The notes beneath the pieces were generated by a model, which was not told where the DNA came from, did no database searches, and saw only the letters and a program-made list of their open reading frames with translations. Of a DNA stretch of 64,000 bases, positions 24,604 to 32,921 are shown piece after piece; the stretch's first letter is position 1, and each line of letters opens with the position of its first letter. The DNA comes from Halorarum halophilum (GTDB taxonomy: Archaea; Halobacteriota; Halobacteria; Halobacteriales; Haloferacaceae): positions 3,348,001 through 3,412,000 of the forward strand of contig NZ_CP058529.1 in the NCBI RefSeq assembly GCF_013401515.1, given 5' to 3'. A program made the translations under genes and the position numbers.

Positions 24604-25569
24604 TTACACGGCCTCGACCGACTCGATGAGCCGGCACTTCCGGCAGACGTCCCGCGCGGTCGTCGACCCGCACCGCTCGCACTCGGAGAGGTCCGGCCCG
24701 CCCTCGCCGCGGTAGCGGTCGGTCGCCATCGAGGACACCTCCTCGTAGCCGGCCATGATCGAGTGCCGCGTTCCCGGGTGGTTCTCCTCCAGTTTCAGGA
24801 GCAACTGCTGGATCTCCCCGCGGTACGCCTCGCTTGCGTGCGGGCACTCGGTGATGTGGGCCGGCAGGTCCCGGACGTGCGCGTACAGCGCCACCTCCTT
24901 CTCGGGGACGTCGCGGAGCGGCTTCGCGCGCGGGACGAAGTGATCCGACTCGTTGCGTTCCGGGAACGGCCCCAGGCTCGCGTCGAAGTGCTTCGCCATC
25001 TGGGCCACGTCGCCCTCGAGGAAGTTCATCAGCGCGGTCTGGGCCTCGTCGTCGAGGTTGTGGCCCGTCAGCAGCTTGTCGGCGCCGAACTCAGCGGCGT
25101 ACTCCTCCAGCAGGTCGCGGCGGAACACGCCGCAGTAGGCGCAGGCGGCCATGTTCTCGGGGTCGTCCTCGACTACGTCGTCCATCCGGACGCCGAGTTC
25201 TTCCTCGTAGGTCACCGTCTCGTGGCGCATGTCGAGGTCAGCCGCCAGCTCCTCGCAGGCGGCGAGCGACTCGTCGCGGTAGCCCTCGATGCCCTCGTGG
25301 ATGGAGAGCGCGACCATCTCGATTCGGGGGTCCTCCGCGAACGTCGCGTCGAGGATGTGGGTGAGCACGACGCTGTCCTTTCCGCCCGAGAGGCCGATGA
25401 CCCAGCGCTCGGGGTCCTCCGGCGTCGCGTCCCCCGGGAGCAGGTCGTCCTCGCGGACGCGGCGGCGCACCCGCTTCTCGACCGACTCGCAGAGGTGGTC
25501 TTCACAGAGGTGCGCCCCGGAGTAGGCGGCGTGGTGGACCGCCGCGCGGTCGCACTTGTCGCAGTCCAT
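24604..25569 (-). CDS. ncsA: tRNA 2-thiolation protein NcsA (Ncs6/Ctu1 type)
   Basis: PP-loop ATPase that activates the wobble uridine of tRNAs for 2-thiolation. The PP-loop SGGKDS is at residues 61-66. Zinc-ribbon Cys pairs lie at both ends: MDCDKC with C22 and C27, and CERCG with CRKC. The central CAYCG and a TGHNLDDEAQT segment are typical. In haloarchaea the SAMP ubiquitin-like system is tied to this enzyme. It is convergent with ftsZ2, a neighbour pairing I recognise from Haloferax. ATG 25569 is the start; 321 residues. Confidence 0.93.
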   Translation of the reverse strand: MDCDKCDRAAVHHAAYSGAHLCEDHLCESVEKRVRRRVREDDLLPGDATPEDPERWVIGLSGGKDSVVLTHILDATFAEDPRIEMVALSIHEGIEGYRDESLAACEELAADLDMRHETVTYEEELGVRMDDVVEDDPENMAACAYCGVFRRDLLEEYAAEFGADKLLTGHNLDDEAQTALMNFLEGDVAQMAKHFDASLGPFPERNESDHFVPRAKPLRDVPEKEVALYAHVRDLPAHITECPHASEAYRGEIQQLLLKLEENHPGTRHSIMAGYEEVSSMATDRYRGEGGPDLSECERCGSTTARDVCRKCRLIESVEAV

Positions 25570-25811
25570 TGCTGGTCGCTTCCGACCGCGGAGGGATACC
25601 GGTTTCGTCCCGTACGAGGATTGAAGGGCGAAGACGGGACCAGCGCCTCCGTGACGTGAGGCTCGCGGCGCGTCGGGTGGCGGGTGTGCGGTCCGACGGC
25701 GCGCCGAACTGCCACGAGCGGGACCGCCTGTTCGCCAGCATCGAGCGACGCTGCCGTCCCGCCCGACTCCGGGACGCAAGACGCTTACAGCCGCGGCGCC
25801 CAGTCACGGCC

Positions 25812-26456
25812 ATGGACCGTGCCGCCGCCCTCGACCGCGTCGACGCCATCGTCGACGCGGTCGAATCCGAGCCGATGCCGGTGCCCGTCCGCGAAGTGTG
25901 GGTGTACAGCGACGTCGCACTGGGGCTCGACCCGGTCGAACGGCTCGACGTGTACGTGACCAAGGACCTCCACATGCGAGGGGACGCGGACGCCGAGGCC
26001 GACTTCGAAGCATCCCACGGAGTGAAGGGGGTCGGGAAGTCCGTCTCCGCCGAGTGGGCCCGCGAGTTCCCGGAGCACCTCCGCACGAACGACAACGGCC
26101 ACGCGGCCCCCGAGAAGTGCCTCGCCGCGCAGCTCCTGCCGGACGACGAGCCGGTACACCTCGAGGTGTGTAACGCGCCGTTCGACAGGAACGTCACCCA
26201 ACGGCTGAAGGGGGCGCTCGCGCGCGAGAACTACGCGCAGATCCTCGATCCACGTGGGGTCCAGCTCTGGGCCGACGGCACGCGCGCGGAGGAGACGATG
26301 GAAAAGCTCCGCGGCGGGGAGCTCCCCTTCCCCACGCTCTCGGGCGCGTTGGAGATGCTCGGAGTCGACGAGCCGCAGGCATCCGAGGCCGCCGCCGCCG
26401 TGCGGACCTACCGCGACGGTCAGGAGGGGCCGACGGTCCGCGGCGATGTCGTCTGA
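25812..26456 (+). CDS. Haloarchaeal conserved hypothetical protein (214 aa)
   Basis: A soluble acidic protein with no motif I can name. REVWVYSDVALGLDPVERLDVYVTKDLHM is a clear beta-alpha-beta start. HLEVCNAPFDRNVTQRLKGALARENYAQILD and VQLWADGTRAEETMEKL are the most patterned later parts. It looks like a fused alpha/beta domain with a C-terminal helical end. It begins at ATG 25812. It is convergent with the methyltransferase gene, whose stop lies 28 bases after its own. Confidence 0.75.
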   Translation: MDRAAALDRVDAIVDAVESEPMPVPVREVWVYSDVALGLDPVERLDVYVTKDLHMRGDADAEADFEASHGVKGVGKSVSAEWAREFPEHLRTNDNGHAAPEKCLAAQLLPDDEPVHLEVCNAPFDRNVTQRLKGALARENYAQILDPRGVQLWADGTRAEETMEKLRGGELPFPTLSGALEMLGVDEPQASEAAAAVRTYRDGQEGPTVRGDVV

Positions 26457-26483
26457 GCGGTCGGCCGAAGCGTCCCGGGGTTT

Positions 26484-27281
26484 TCAGACCCGTCCGACCG
26501 TCACGTCGAACGGGACGACTTCGGCCCGCTCGTACTCGTCCGCGCCCATCTGTTCGATCACGTCCCGACCCATCGAGCGCCAGTCCCGCCGCAGGTCGGC
26601 GTAGGCGCCCTCCGGGAGCGCGCTCCGGAGCTCCGACTCGTGGTCGGCGATCCCCGTCCCGCTGGCCTTCCTCCTCGCGCTCTCCAGGTCGGCCGCCGAG
26701 TACGGGGGTTCCACGCGCTTCTCGTGGTGATAGCGGCGCGTCCGGAGGTCCGACAGCCCGGCTTCCCCGAACAGCTGTCGTACCCGCTTCCCGAGCGCGA
26801 CGTTCGTCCCGACGCCCTCGATGTACGCCGACCGGACGCGGGACTCCAGGTCGGCCTCGGCGTCGACGGTCGAGGCGACGCCTACGTCGGCGTTGTCCGG
26901 CTCGACCGCGGCGACGAGGTCCGCGGAGACTCGCGCGAACTCCCGAACCGCCACGGCCGGTTGGGGGAGGTTGATCAGCAGCGCCTGACACACCACGAGG
27001 TCGAAGGCGTCGTCGGGAAACGGGAGTCGGAGGGCGTCGGCCGCGCAGTAGTCGAGGTCGGTTTCGCGTCGGGCGACGTCGAGGAGGCCGAGGTCCGCGT
27101 CGGCGCCGACGACGGTCGCGCCCGGCGCCTCCTCGGCGAGGACGCGGGTCAGTTGGCCGGTGCCACACCCGACGTCGAGGATCCGGGTTCGCGAGTCGAG
27201 TTCGAGATCGGCGAGCGCGTCGCGGGAGGCCCACATCCCGCGGCGCGTCCGGTTGAGGTACTCGGGCGTGAATCGACGCAT
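26484..27281 (-). CDS. Class I SAM-dependent methyltransferase (265 aa)
   Basis: Rossmann-type methyltransferase: motif I is RILDVGCGTGQLT (residues 33-45), the acidic residue after strand 2 is in VVGADADLG, and motif IV is FDLVVCQALLINLP. It resembles the UbiE/Methyltransf_11 group. The C-terminal 90 residues (HEKRVEPPYSAADLESARRK onward) form a family-specific helical cap. The substrate is unknown. ATG 27281 (MRRFTPEYLNRTRRGMW) is the start. It is a lone gene. Confidence 0.88.
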   Translation of the reverse strand: MRRFTPEYLNRTRRGMWASRDALADLELDSRTRILDVGCGTGQLTRVLAEEAPGATVVGADADLGLLDVARRETDLDYCAADALRLPFPDDAFDLVVCQALLINLPQPAVAVREFARVSADLVAAVEPDNADVGVASTVDAEADLESRVRSAYIEGVGTNVALGKRVRQLFGEAGLSDLRTRRYHHEKRVEPPYSAADLESARRKASGTGIADHESELRSALPEGAYADLRRDWRSMGRDVIEQMGADEYERAEVVPFDVTVGRV

Positions 27282-27380
27282 TGTGTCGGGTTCCGGTTTT
27301 CGTGGGAGCGGGGCGGTGAAAAGGGGTCGGATGACGAGTTCCCACGATGGATGACCCGGCCGATGTTTCGACTGTCGAAC

Positions 27381-27473
27381 GAAGCCCTCACGCTCTCGAC
27401 CGTCCGCGACTCGCTCCCTCCGGTCGCTGCGGTGCTTGCATTGTCGGGGACGAATCGAGAGCGCTCGCCCTTC
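27381..27473 (-). repeat. Degenerate third copy of the covarying hairpin element
   Basis: Read on the plus strand: GAAG, CCC, then the stem arm CGCTCTCGA (27391-27399), a 55-base loop, the exact partner TCGAGAGCG (27455-27463), then CCC and TTC. The loop contains GGTGCTTGC (27431-27439) followed by a TTGTCGGGG run, as in the copy at 40571-40694 read in reverse. The flank GTGGGAAT and part of the outer stem are lost. It lies between the methyltransferase and M32 peptidase genes. Confidence 0.5.
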
Positions 27474-27559
27474 GAGAGTCCGCCAGGGTCACGGTAGAGA
27501 GCAGCGGCCACGACCTGAGGAAAGACTGTAAAATCAGCGTTTACATCCGAATCAGAACC

Positions 27560-29086
27560 TCAAACCGATTCTTCCAGGTCGTACAGCTCCCCGTACTTCG
27601 AGGTCACGTAGTCCGTGAAGTAGTCGGCCGTGAAGTCCTCGCCGGTCGCGCGCTTCACGAGTTCGTTCGTCTCGTACTTCGCGCCGTGCCGGTGGATGTT
27701 CTCGCGCAGCCAGTCCTGCAGGTCACCGAACTCGCCGTCACGGATCTCCCCGTCCAGATCGTCGATATCGTCCTCCGCGGCGTCGAACAGCTGCGTCGCC
27801 ATCACGGAGCCGAGCGAGTACGTCGGGAAGTAGCCGAAGTTGCCGTGGCTCCAGTGGATGTCCTGCAGGCAGCCCTCGGCGTCCGTCTCGGGGCGGATGC
27901 CGAGGTACTCCTCGTACTTCTCGTTCCAGACCTCGGGCACGTCCGCCACGTCCAGTTCGCCCGCGATGAGCGCCTTCTCGATCTCGAACCGGATGACGAT
28001 GTGGAGGTGGTAGGTGAGTTCGTCCGCCTCGACGCGGATGAGGTTGTCCTCGTACACCTGGTTCGCGGACTGGTAGGCCTCCTCGACCGACGCGTCCACG
28101 TCGGGGAAGTGCTCGCGTACGGTCGGCATGACCAGTTCCCAGAACGGCGCCGACCGGCCGACGTGGTTCTCCCAGAGTCGGCTCTGGCTCTCGTGGACCG
28201 AGAGGTCCCGCGACTCGCCCAGGGGCGTCCCGTAGTGCTCCCGCGGGAGCCCGAGGTTGTAGTACGCGTGGCCGAACTCGTGGACCGTCGCCATCAGCGC
28301 CCCGAGGGGGTCCGACTCGTCGAATCGCGTCGTCACGCGGCAGTCGAACTGGTTCCCGGAGGTGAACGGGTGGGTCGAGACGTCCAGCCGGCCGCGGTCC
28401 CAGTCGTACCCGAGCGTCGAGAGCACGTCGCGGGAGAGTTCCTCCTGGGCGTCCGTGTCGAACGTGCCGGAGAAGGCGTCGGTCGTCACGTCGGCGTCGC
28501 TCGCCCGGATCTCGTCGATCATCGGCACGAGCGTCTCCTTCAGTTCGGTCAGGATCTCCTCGGCCCGCTCCAGCGGGAGGCAGGGCTCGTAGTCCTCGAA
28601 CAGCACCGCATAGGCGTCCCTGTCGGGGTCGATGTGCTCGGCGTACTCGCGCTTCAGTTCGACCTGCGTCTCGAGGTGGGGTGCGAACGCCTCGAAGTCG
28701 TCGTTCGCCTTCGCCTCCTCCCACGCCGAGAGCGCCTCCGAGGAGGTCCGCGAGAGCTCCTCGACGAGGTCGCGCGGGACCGCGGTCCCGCGCTCGTACT
28801 CCCGCCGGGCCTCGCGGACCACGGCCGCCCGGTCCTCGTCGAGGTCGAGTTCCTCGCACTGGTCGAGCAGTTCGCCGGTCCGGTCGTCGGTGAGCACGTC
28901 GTGGCCCATCGAGGAGAGCACCGAGAGCTGCTTCGAGCGGGCGGGCGTCCCGCCCCTGGGCATCATCACCTGCTGGTCCCAGCCCAGGACGCCGCCCGCA
29001 CCCTGGATCGCCGTAACCCGTTCGAGCCGCTCGGTCAGCTCCGCGTACGCGTCGGCCTCATCGGCCGTCTCCGCCTCTGTTGCCAT
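27560..29086 (-). CDS. M32 carboxypeptidase (thermostable carboxypeptidase 1 family)
   Basis: Metallocarboxypeptidase that removes C-terminal residues. The zinc motif HEFGH is at residues 269-273. Downstream the family blocks HESQSRLWENHVGRS and YQSANQVYEDNLIRVEADE (with the third ligand region) are present, and LGWDQQVMMPRGG near the N-terminus is the family opening. 508 residues, all helical by appearance, normal for M32. The start ATG at 29086 (MATEAETADEAD) is preferred to a start 16 codons upstream. No operon partner. Confidence 0.93.
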   Translation of the reverse strand: MATEAETADEADAYAELTERLERVTAIQGAGGVLGWDQQVMMPRGGTPARSKQLSVLSSMGHDVLTDDRTGELLDQCEELDLDEDRAAVVREARREYERGTAVPRDLVEELSRTSSEALSAWEEAKANDDFEAFAPHLETQVELKREYAEHIDPDRDAYAVLFEDYEPCLPLERAEEILTELKETLVPMIDEIRASDADVTTDAFSGTFDTDAQEELSRDVLSTLGYDWDRGRLDVSTHPFTSGNQFDCRVTTRFDESDPLGALMATVHEFGHAYYNLGLPREHYGTPLGESRDLSVHESQSRLWENHVGRSAPFWELVMPTVREHFPDVDASVEEAYQSANQVYEDNLIRVEADELTYHLHIVIRFEIEKALIAGELDVADVPEVWNEKYEEYLGIRPETDAEGCLQDIHWSHGNFGYFPTYSLGSVMATQLFDAAEDDIDDLDGEIRDGEFGDLQDWLRENIHRHGAKYETNELVKRATGEDFTADYFTDYVTSKYGELYDLEESV

Positions 29087-29189
29087 CGCGCAATTCTTGC
29101 CCGTCACGCGCCTTGAAACGTGCGTTCCCGGCATGTCGCGGCCGGAAGTTCGTGGGGTCGCAGTCGGCGTCGCCGGGCACGCCGGCGCG

Positions 29190-30353
29190 CTACTCCGCGA
29201 AGGAGGTCCCGTACTCCGCGGTCGTCCGGTAGATCCGGTAACATCGCGACAGGACGGCCAGCGAGACGCTCTCGGTGTCGGTGTGGGCCTCGCCGGGCTC
29301 GGACGCCCCGCAGACGACGCAGGCGGTTCCGGCCTCAGCGAGCCACCCGGCGTCGGTCGCGTGCGGCTTCGTGACGTGTTCCGGCTCCCCCTCCTGAACG
29401 TCGCCCGCCGCGTCGAGCACGGCGTCGGCGAAGGCGTCGTCTGAGCACGCCATCGGCGGCAGGTCCTGGTCGACGCGCCACTCCACGCCCTCGATCTCCT
29501 CGGCCCGGTCGAGCGGCGCGTACTCGCCGGGAACGGTCCGTTCGTCGACGGTCACCGTGCAGCTGTCCGGGATGACGTTCCAGGCGCTCCCGCCGTCGAT
29601 CTCGGTGACGGCGATGCTCCCGCGGACGCGCTCGCCGTACACGTCGACCTCCGGGTAGTCGAGCTCACGCACGACGCCGACGGCGTCGCAGGCGCGGTAC
29701 ACCGCGTTTACGCCCTTCTCGGGCACGCTGGCGTGGGCGTTCGCGCCGTGGGCGACGAGCGTGCTGGCGCGCCGCCCCCTGTGCGCGATGACGACGTCCG
29801 TGACGCCCGGTTTCGAGTAGTTCGTGGACCCCTCGGCGACGATCGCGTAGTCCGGGACGAAGCCGTCGTTGATGGCGCCGCGCGCGCCGACCCCCCCGAT
29901 CTCCTCGCCGACGAACGAGGCGAACACCAGTTTGATTCCGCCATCCTCGGCGGTTCCGCCCCTCTCGGCGTCGCCGGCCCCCGACCGGTCCCTGGAGGCC
30001 CCTTCGACCTCCGCGTCCCGGAACGCCAGCATCGCGGCCGCGACCGCGCCCTTCATGTCCGCGCTCCCGCGGCCGTACAGCCGTCCGTCGCGTTCCTCCA
30101 CGACGTACTCGCCCGCCTCGTCGACCTGCGGTTCGCCCGGCGGGACGACGTCGTGGTGGCCGACGAGCGCGAGCGACGGCGCCGACGGGTCGCCACGGCG
30201 GGCGACGACGTTCCCGTGCCCGTCGCGGGTCACATCGGCGTCCGTCTCCTGTCGCAGCCACGCTTCGATGGTGTCGCCCGCGGCCGTCTCGTCCTCGTGG
30301 CTCGGCACCGAGACGAGTTCGGCGGTGAGGCTCGCGAGTTCCCGTTGGTCCAT
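29190..30353 (-). CDS. M20 family metallopeptidase/deacylase (ArgE/DapE type)
   Basis: Di-zinc amidohydrolase of the M20 family. The metal ligands and base are visible: His in ALVGHHDVVPPG, Asp in YGRGSADMKGAVAAAM, the catalytic Glu pair in FVGEEIGGVGA, and the lid/dimerisation domain around IDGGSAWNVIPDSCTVTVDER. A variable Gly/Asp-rich insert occurs near residues 120-145 (RDRSGAGDAERGGTAEDGG). ATG 30353 is the start. It could act on succinyl-diaminopimelate, acetylornithine or dipeptides; nothing in the neighbourhood decides between them. Confidence 0.88.
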   Translation of the reverse strand: MDQRELASLTAELVSVPSHEDETAAGDTIEAWLRQETDADVTRDGHGNVVARRGDPSAPSLALVGHHDVVPPGEPQVDEAGEYVVEERDGRLYGRGSADMKGAVAAAMLAFRDAEVEGASRDRSGAGDAERGGTAEDGGIKLVFASFVGEEIGGVGARGAINDGFVPDYAIVAEGSTNYSKPGVTDVVIAHRGRRASTLVAHGANAHASVPEKGVNAVYRACDAVGVVRELDYPEVDVYGERVRGSIAVTEIDGGSAWNVIPDSCTVTVDERTVPGEYAPLDRAEEIEGVEWRVDQDLPPMACSDDAFADAVLDAAGDVQEGEPEHVTKPHATDAGWLAEAGTACVVCGASEPGEAHTDTESVSLAVLSRCYRIYRTTAEYGTSFAE

Positions 30354-30486
30354 AGGGGGTCCTCCGCGGGGAGGGTCAAAACCTTCCGGGCATCGGCGGT
30401 CGAACGGCGACGGTGGGAACGCGGCCGTCTCGACCGCGTCATCGCGGGATTGAAGCAATTAAAGGGTTCCCGCCCCGATACCAACC

Positions 30487-32388
30487 ATGAACGTCGTACC
30501 GGACACCAGCGCGGTCATCGACGGGCGCGTGTCCGAGCGGATCGAGGACGGGAGCTACGAGGGGGCGACGGTGTTCGTCCCCGAGGCGGTCGTCGCCGAA
30601 CTGGAACGGCAGGCCAACGAGGGCCTGGACACCGGCTGGGACGGCATCGCGGAGCTCCAGCGGCTCGCCGAACTGTCGAAGGAGGGCGTCATCGAGGCCG
30701 AGTTCGTCGGCCGACGACCCTCCGCGGCCGAACAGCAGGGCGCGGGCGAGGGCGACATCGACGCGCTCATCCGCGAACTGGCCGTCGAGCACGACGCGAC
30801 CCTCCTGACGAGCGACTACGTGCAGGCCGAGACCGGCGAGGCGACCGGGCTGGACGTGGAGTACGTCGAGGCCGAGGTCCGCGGCCGGAAGGACGACGGG
30901 CTGGCCATCGAGTCGTTCTTCACCGAGGAGACGATGTCGGTCCACCTGAAGACCGGCACGCGGCCGAAGGCCAAGCGGGGAACCATCGGCGAGATGCGCT
31001 ACGAGGTCATCGACGAGGACGTCGTCGAGGAGGCGCAGATGGCCGAGTGGGCCAACGACGTCGAGGCGACCGCCCGCGCGTCCCCCCAGGGGTTCATCGA
31101 GCTCTCGGAGCCCGGGATGACGATCGTCCAGTACCGGAACTACCGCATCGCGGTCGCCCGGCCGCCGTTCTCCGACGGCATCGAGATCACCGCGGTCCGC
31201 CCGGTCGCGAAGACGACGCTCGACGACTACGAGTTCGCCGACGAACTGCGCGACCGGTTCCTCGAGCGCCAGCGCGGCGTGCTCATCGCGGGGGCGCCCG
31301 GCGCCGGCAAGTCCACGTTCGCGCAGGCGGTCGCGGAGTTCCTGAACGAGAACGACTACGCCGTGAAGACGATGGAGAAACCGCGCGACCTGCAGGTGTC
31401 CGACGAGATCACCCAGTACACCGCGCTCGGCGGCGACATGGCCAAGACGGCCGACTCGCTGCTGCTCGTGCGTCCGGACTACACCATCTACGACGAGGTC
31501 CGCAAGACCCACGACTTCGAGGTGTTCGCGGACATGCGGCTCGCGGGCGTCGGGCTGGTCGGGGTGACCCACGCGACCCGCGCCATCGACGCGCTCCAGC
31601 GGCTCGTCGGCCGGGTCGAACTCGGGATGATCCCGCAGGTCGTCGACACCGTCGTGTTCATCGAGGCCGGCGAGGTCGACACGGTGTACGACGTCACCAC
31701 GCAGGTGAAGGTCCCCGCCGGCCTGACCGCCGAGGACCTCGCCCGCCCGGTCATCCAGGTCGTCGACTTCGAGACCGGCACGCCCGCCTACGAGATCTAC
31801 ACGTTCAACCGCCAGGTCGTCACGGTGCCGCTCGACGCCGACGAGGGCGAGGCCGAGACGGGCGTCGGCCGCATCGCGAAACAGGAGATCGAGCGGGAGA
31901 TCCGCTCGGTCGCGCGCGGCCACGTCGACGTGGAGCTCCAGGGGCAGAACGACGCCGTCGTCTACGTCGACGAGGACGACATCAGCTACGTCATCGGGAA
32001 GGGTGGCGGCCGGATCACCGACATCGAGAACCGCCTCGGCATCGACATCGACGTGCGCACCCACTCGGAACGACCCGCCGGCTCCGGCGGCGCGGGCGGT
32101 TTCGACGCGGCCGACGGTGGGGCACAGGGCGGGGCGGCGGGCGGTGCCGGCGGGACGCCGAAGCCGCAGGGCGAGGTCGTCCAGCCCGAGATCACCAGCC
32201 GTCACGTCGTGGTCCGGATGGACGAGCACGTGGGCGAGACGGTCGAAGTGCGCGCGGGCGGCGAGTACCTGTTCACGGCGACGGTCGGGCGCGGCGGCGA
32301 CATCCAGGTGTCGCGCGGATCGGCGATCGCGGAGGAGCTCGAGGACGCGATCGATAGGAAGCAGACGATCACTGTGGTGCCGGCGTAA
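30487..32388 (+). CDS. PIN-domain and KH-domain hexameric ATPase (PINA type)
   Basis: Domain order: PIN domain 1-115 with acidic residues D6, E38, D90 and D110; RecA-like secretion-type ATPase about 200-430 with Walker A GAPGAGKS at 269-276; KH domain about 490-525 (SYVIGKGGGRITDIENRLG); a Gly/Ala-rich spacer (GGAQGGAAGGAGG); and a C-terminal beta domain of about 65 residues. Archaeal PINA proteins of this layout are reported as DNA-branch-migrating or RNA-linked ATPases. An A/T run (CAATTAAAG) about 27 bases before ATG 30487 suggests a leaderless transcript. 633 residues. Confidence 0.9.
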   Translation: MNVVPDTSAVIDGRVSERIEDGSYEGATVFVPEAVVAELERQANEGLDTGWDGIAELQRLAELSKEGVIEAEFVGRRPSAAEQQGAGEGDIDALIRELAVEHDATLLTSDYVQAETGEATGLDVEYVEAEVRGRKDDGLAIESFFTEETMSVHLKTGTRPKAKRGTIGEMRYEVIDEDVVEEAQMAEWANDVEATARASPQGFIELSEPGMTIVQYRNYRIAVARPPFSDGIEITAVRPVAKTTLDDYEFADELRDRFLERQRGVLIAGAPGAGKSTFAQAVAEFLNENDYAVKTMEKPRDLQVSDEITQYTALGGDMAKTADSLLLVRPDYTIYDEVRKTHDFEVFADMRLAGVGLVGVTHATRAIDALQRLVGRVELGMIPQVVDTVVFIEAGEVDTVYDVTTQVKVPAGLTAEDLARPVIQVVDFETGTPAYEIYTFNRQVVTVPLDADEGEAETGVGRIAKQEIEREIRSVARGHVDVELQGQNDAVVYVDEDDISYVIGKGGGRITDIENRLGIDIDVRTHSERPAGSGGAGGFDAADGGAQGGAAGGAGGTPKPQGEVVQPEITSRHVVVRMDEHVGETVEVRAGGEYLFTATVGRGGDIQVSRGSAIAEELEDAIDRKQTITVVPA

Positions 32389-32527
32389 ACGGGTCGTTAT
32401 CGGTCCTCCCGGCGGGATTTCGGGATACGAACAGTTCGCGCCTACGTCGAGGGTGTCGAGGTCCGCCGGGTTGAGAGCGCTTTCACTATCGACTGCAGTA
32501 GAACAGCGACGTTTCCAAGGGAACGAC

Positions 32528-32848
32528 TTAGAAGTGGTCGCCGGACTCGGTCGAGAACTGGAGGTCGCCGCCGCGGCCGCCCTCGACGGTGCTCGCCCCC
32601 ATGTCCCCCGTGTCGGGCACCTTCACCTGCACGTCGTCGACCTCCTCGAAGTCCATGATGAGGTCGCGCTTGATGTTCTGTGCGGTGATGTCGGAGATGC
32701 CACAGCCCGAGCAGGTCCCCCCGAGTTCCACGACGACCAGTCCGGACTCCGGGTCGGCCTCGCGCACGACGCTCGTCCCGCCGTGCATCTGGATGATGGG
32801 CATCTGCCCGACCATCCACTCCTCCACGCGCTCAGCGAGGTCGTTCAT
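32528..32848 (-). CDS. NifU C-terminal domain protein (iron-sulfur scaffold type)
   Basis: Nfu-type domain with the bridging cysteines C46 and C49 in [20 protein letters not shown]. Such proteins carry or deliver iron-sulfur clusters as homodimers. The domain fills residues 1-80, and the last 25 residues are a Gly/Asp/Ser tail. 106 residues from ATG 32848. It is convergent with the PIN-ATPase gene. Client proteins in this window could include the 4Fe-4S uracil-DNA glycosylase, but no link beyond general function is shown. Confidence 0.88.
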   Translation of the reverse strand: MNDLAERVEEWMVGQMPIIQMHGGTSVVREADPESGLVVVELGGTCSGCGISDITAQNIKRDLIMDFEEVDDVQVKVPDTGDMGASTVEGGRGGDLQFSTESGDHF

Positions 32849-32921
32849 TACCGAATCCTAGCGGTCCGAGCCTTGAAAGCTTGCGGTTCCACCGGGTTTC
32901 GGGGGCTCGAACGAAAGTGTC

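Noticed and set aside
29733-32357. 874-codon plus-strand frame spanning the M20 and PIN-ATPase genes
   Set aside because: Crosses a clear gene boundary and reads as Arg/Gly/Ala-rich sequence; the overlapping frames carry catalytic motifs and this one has none.
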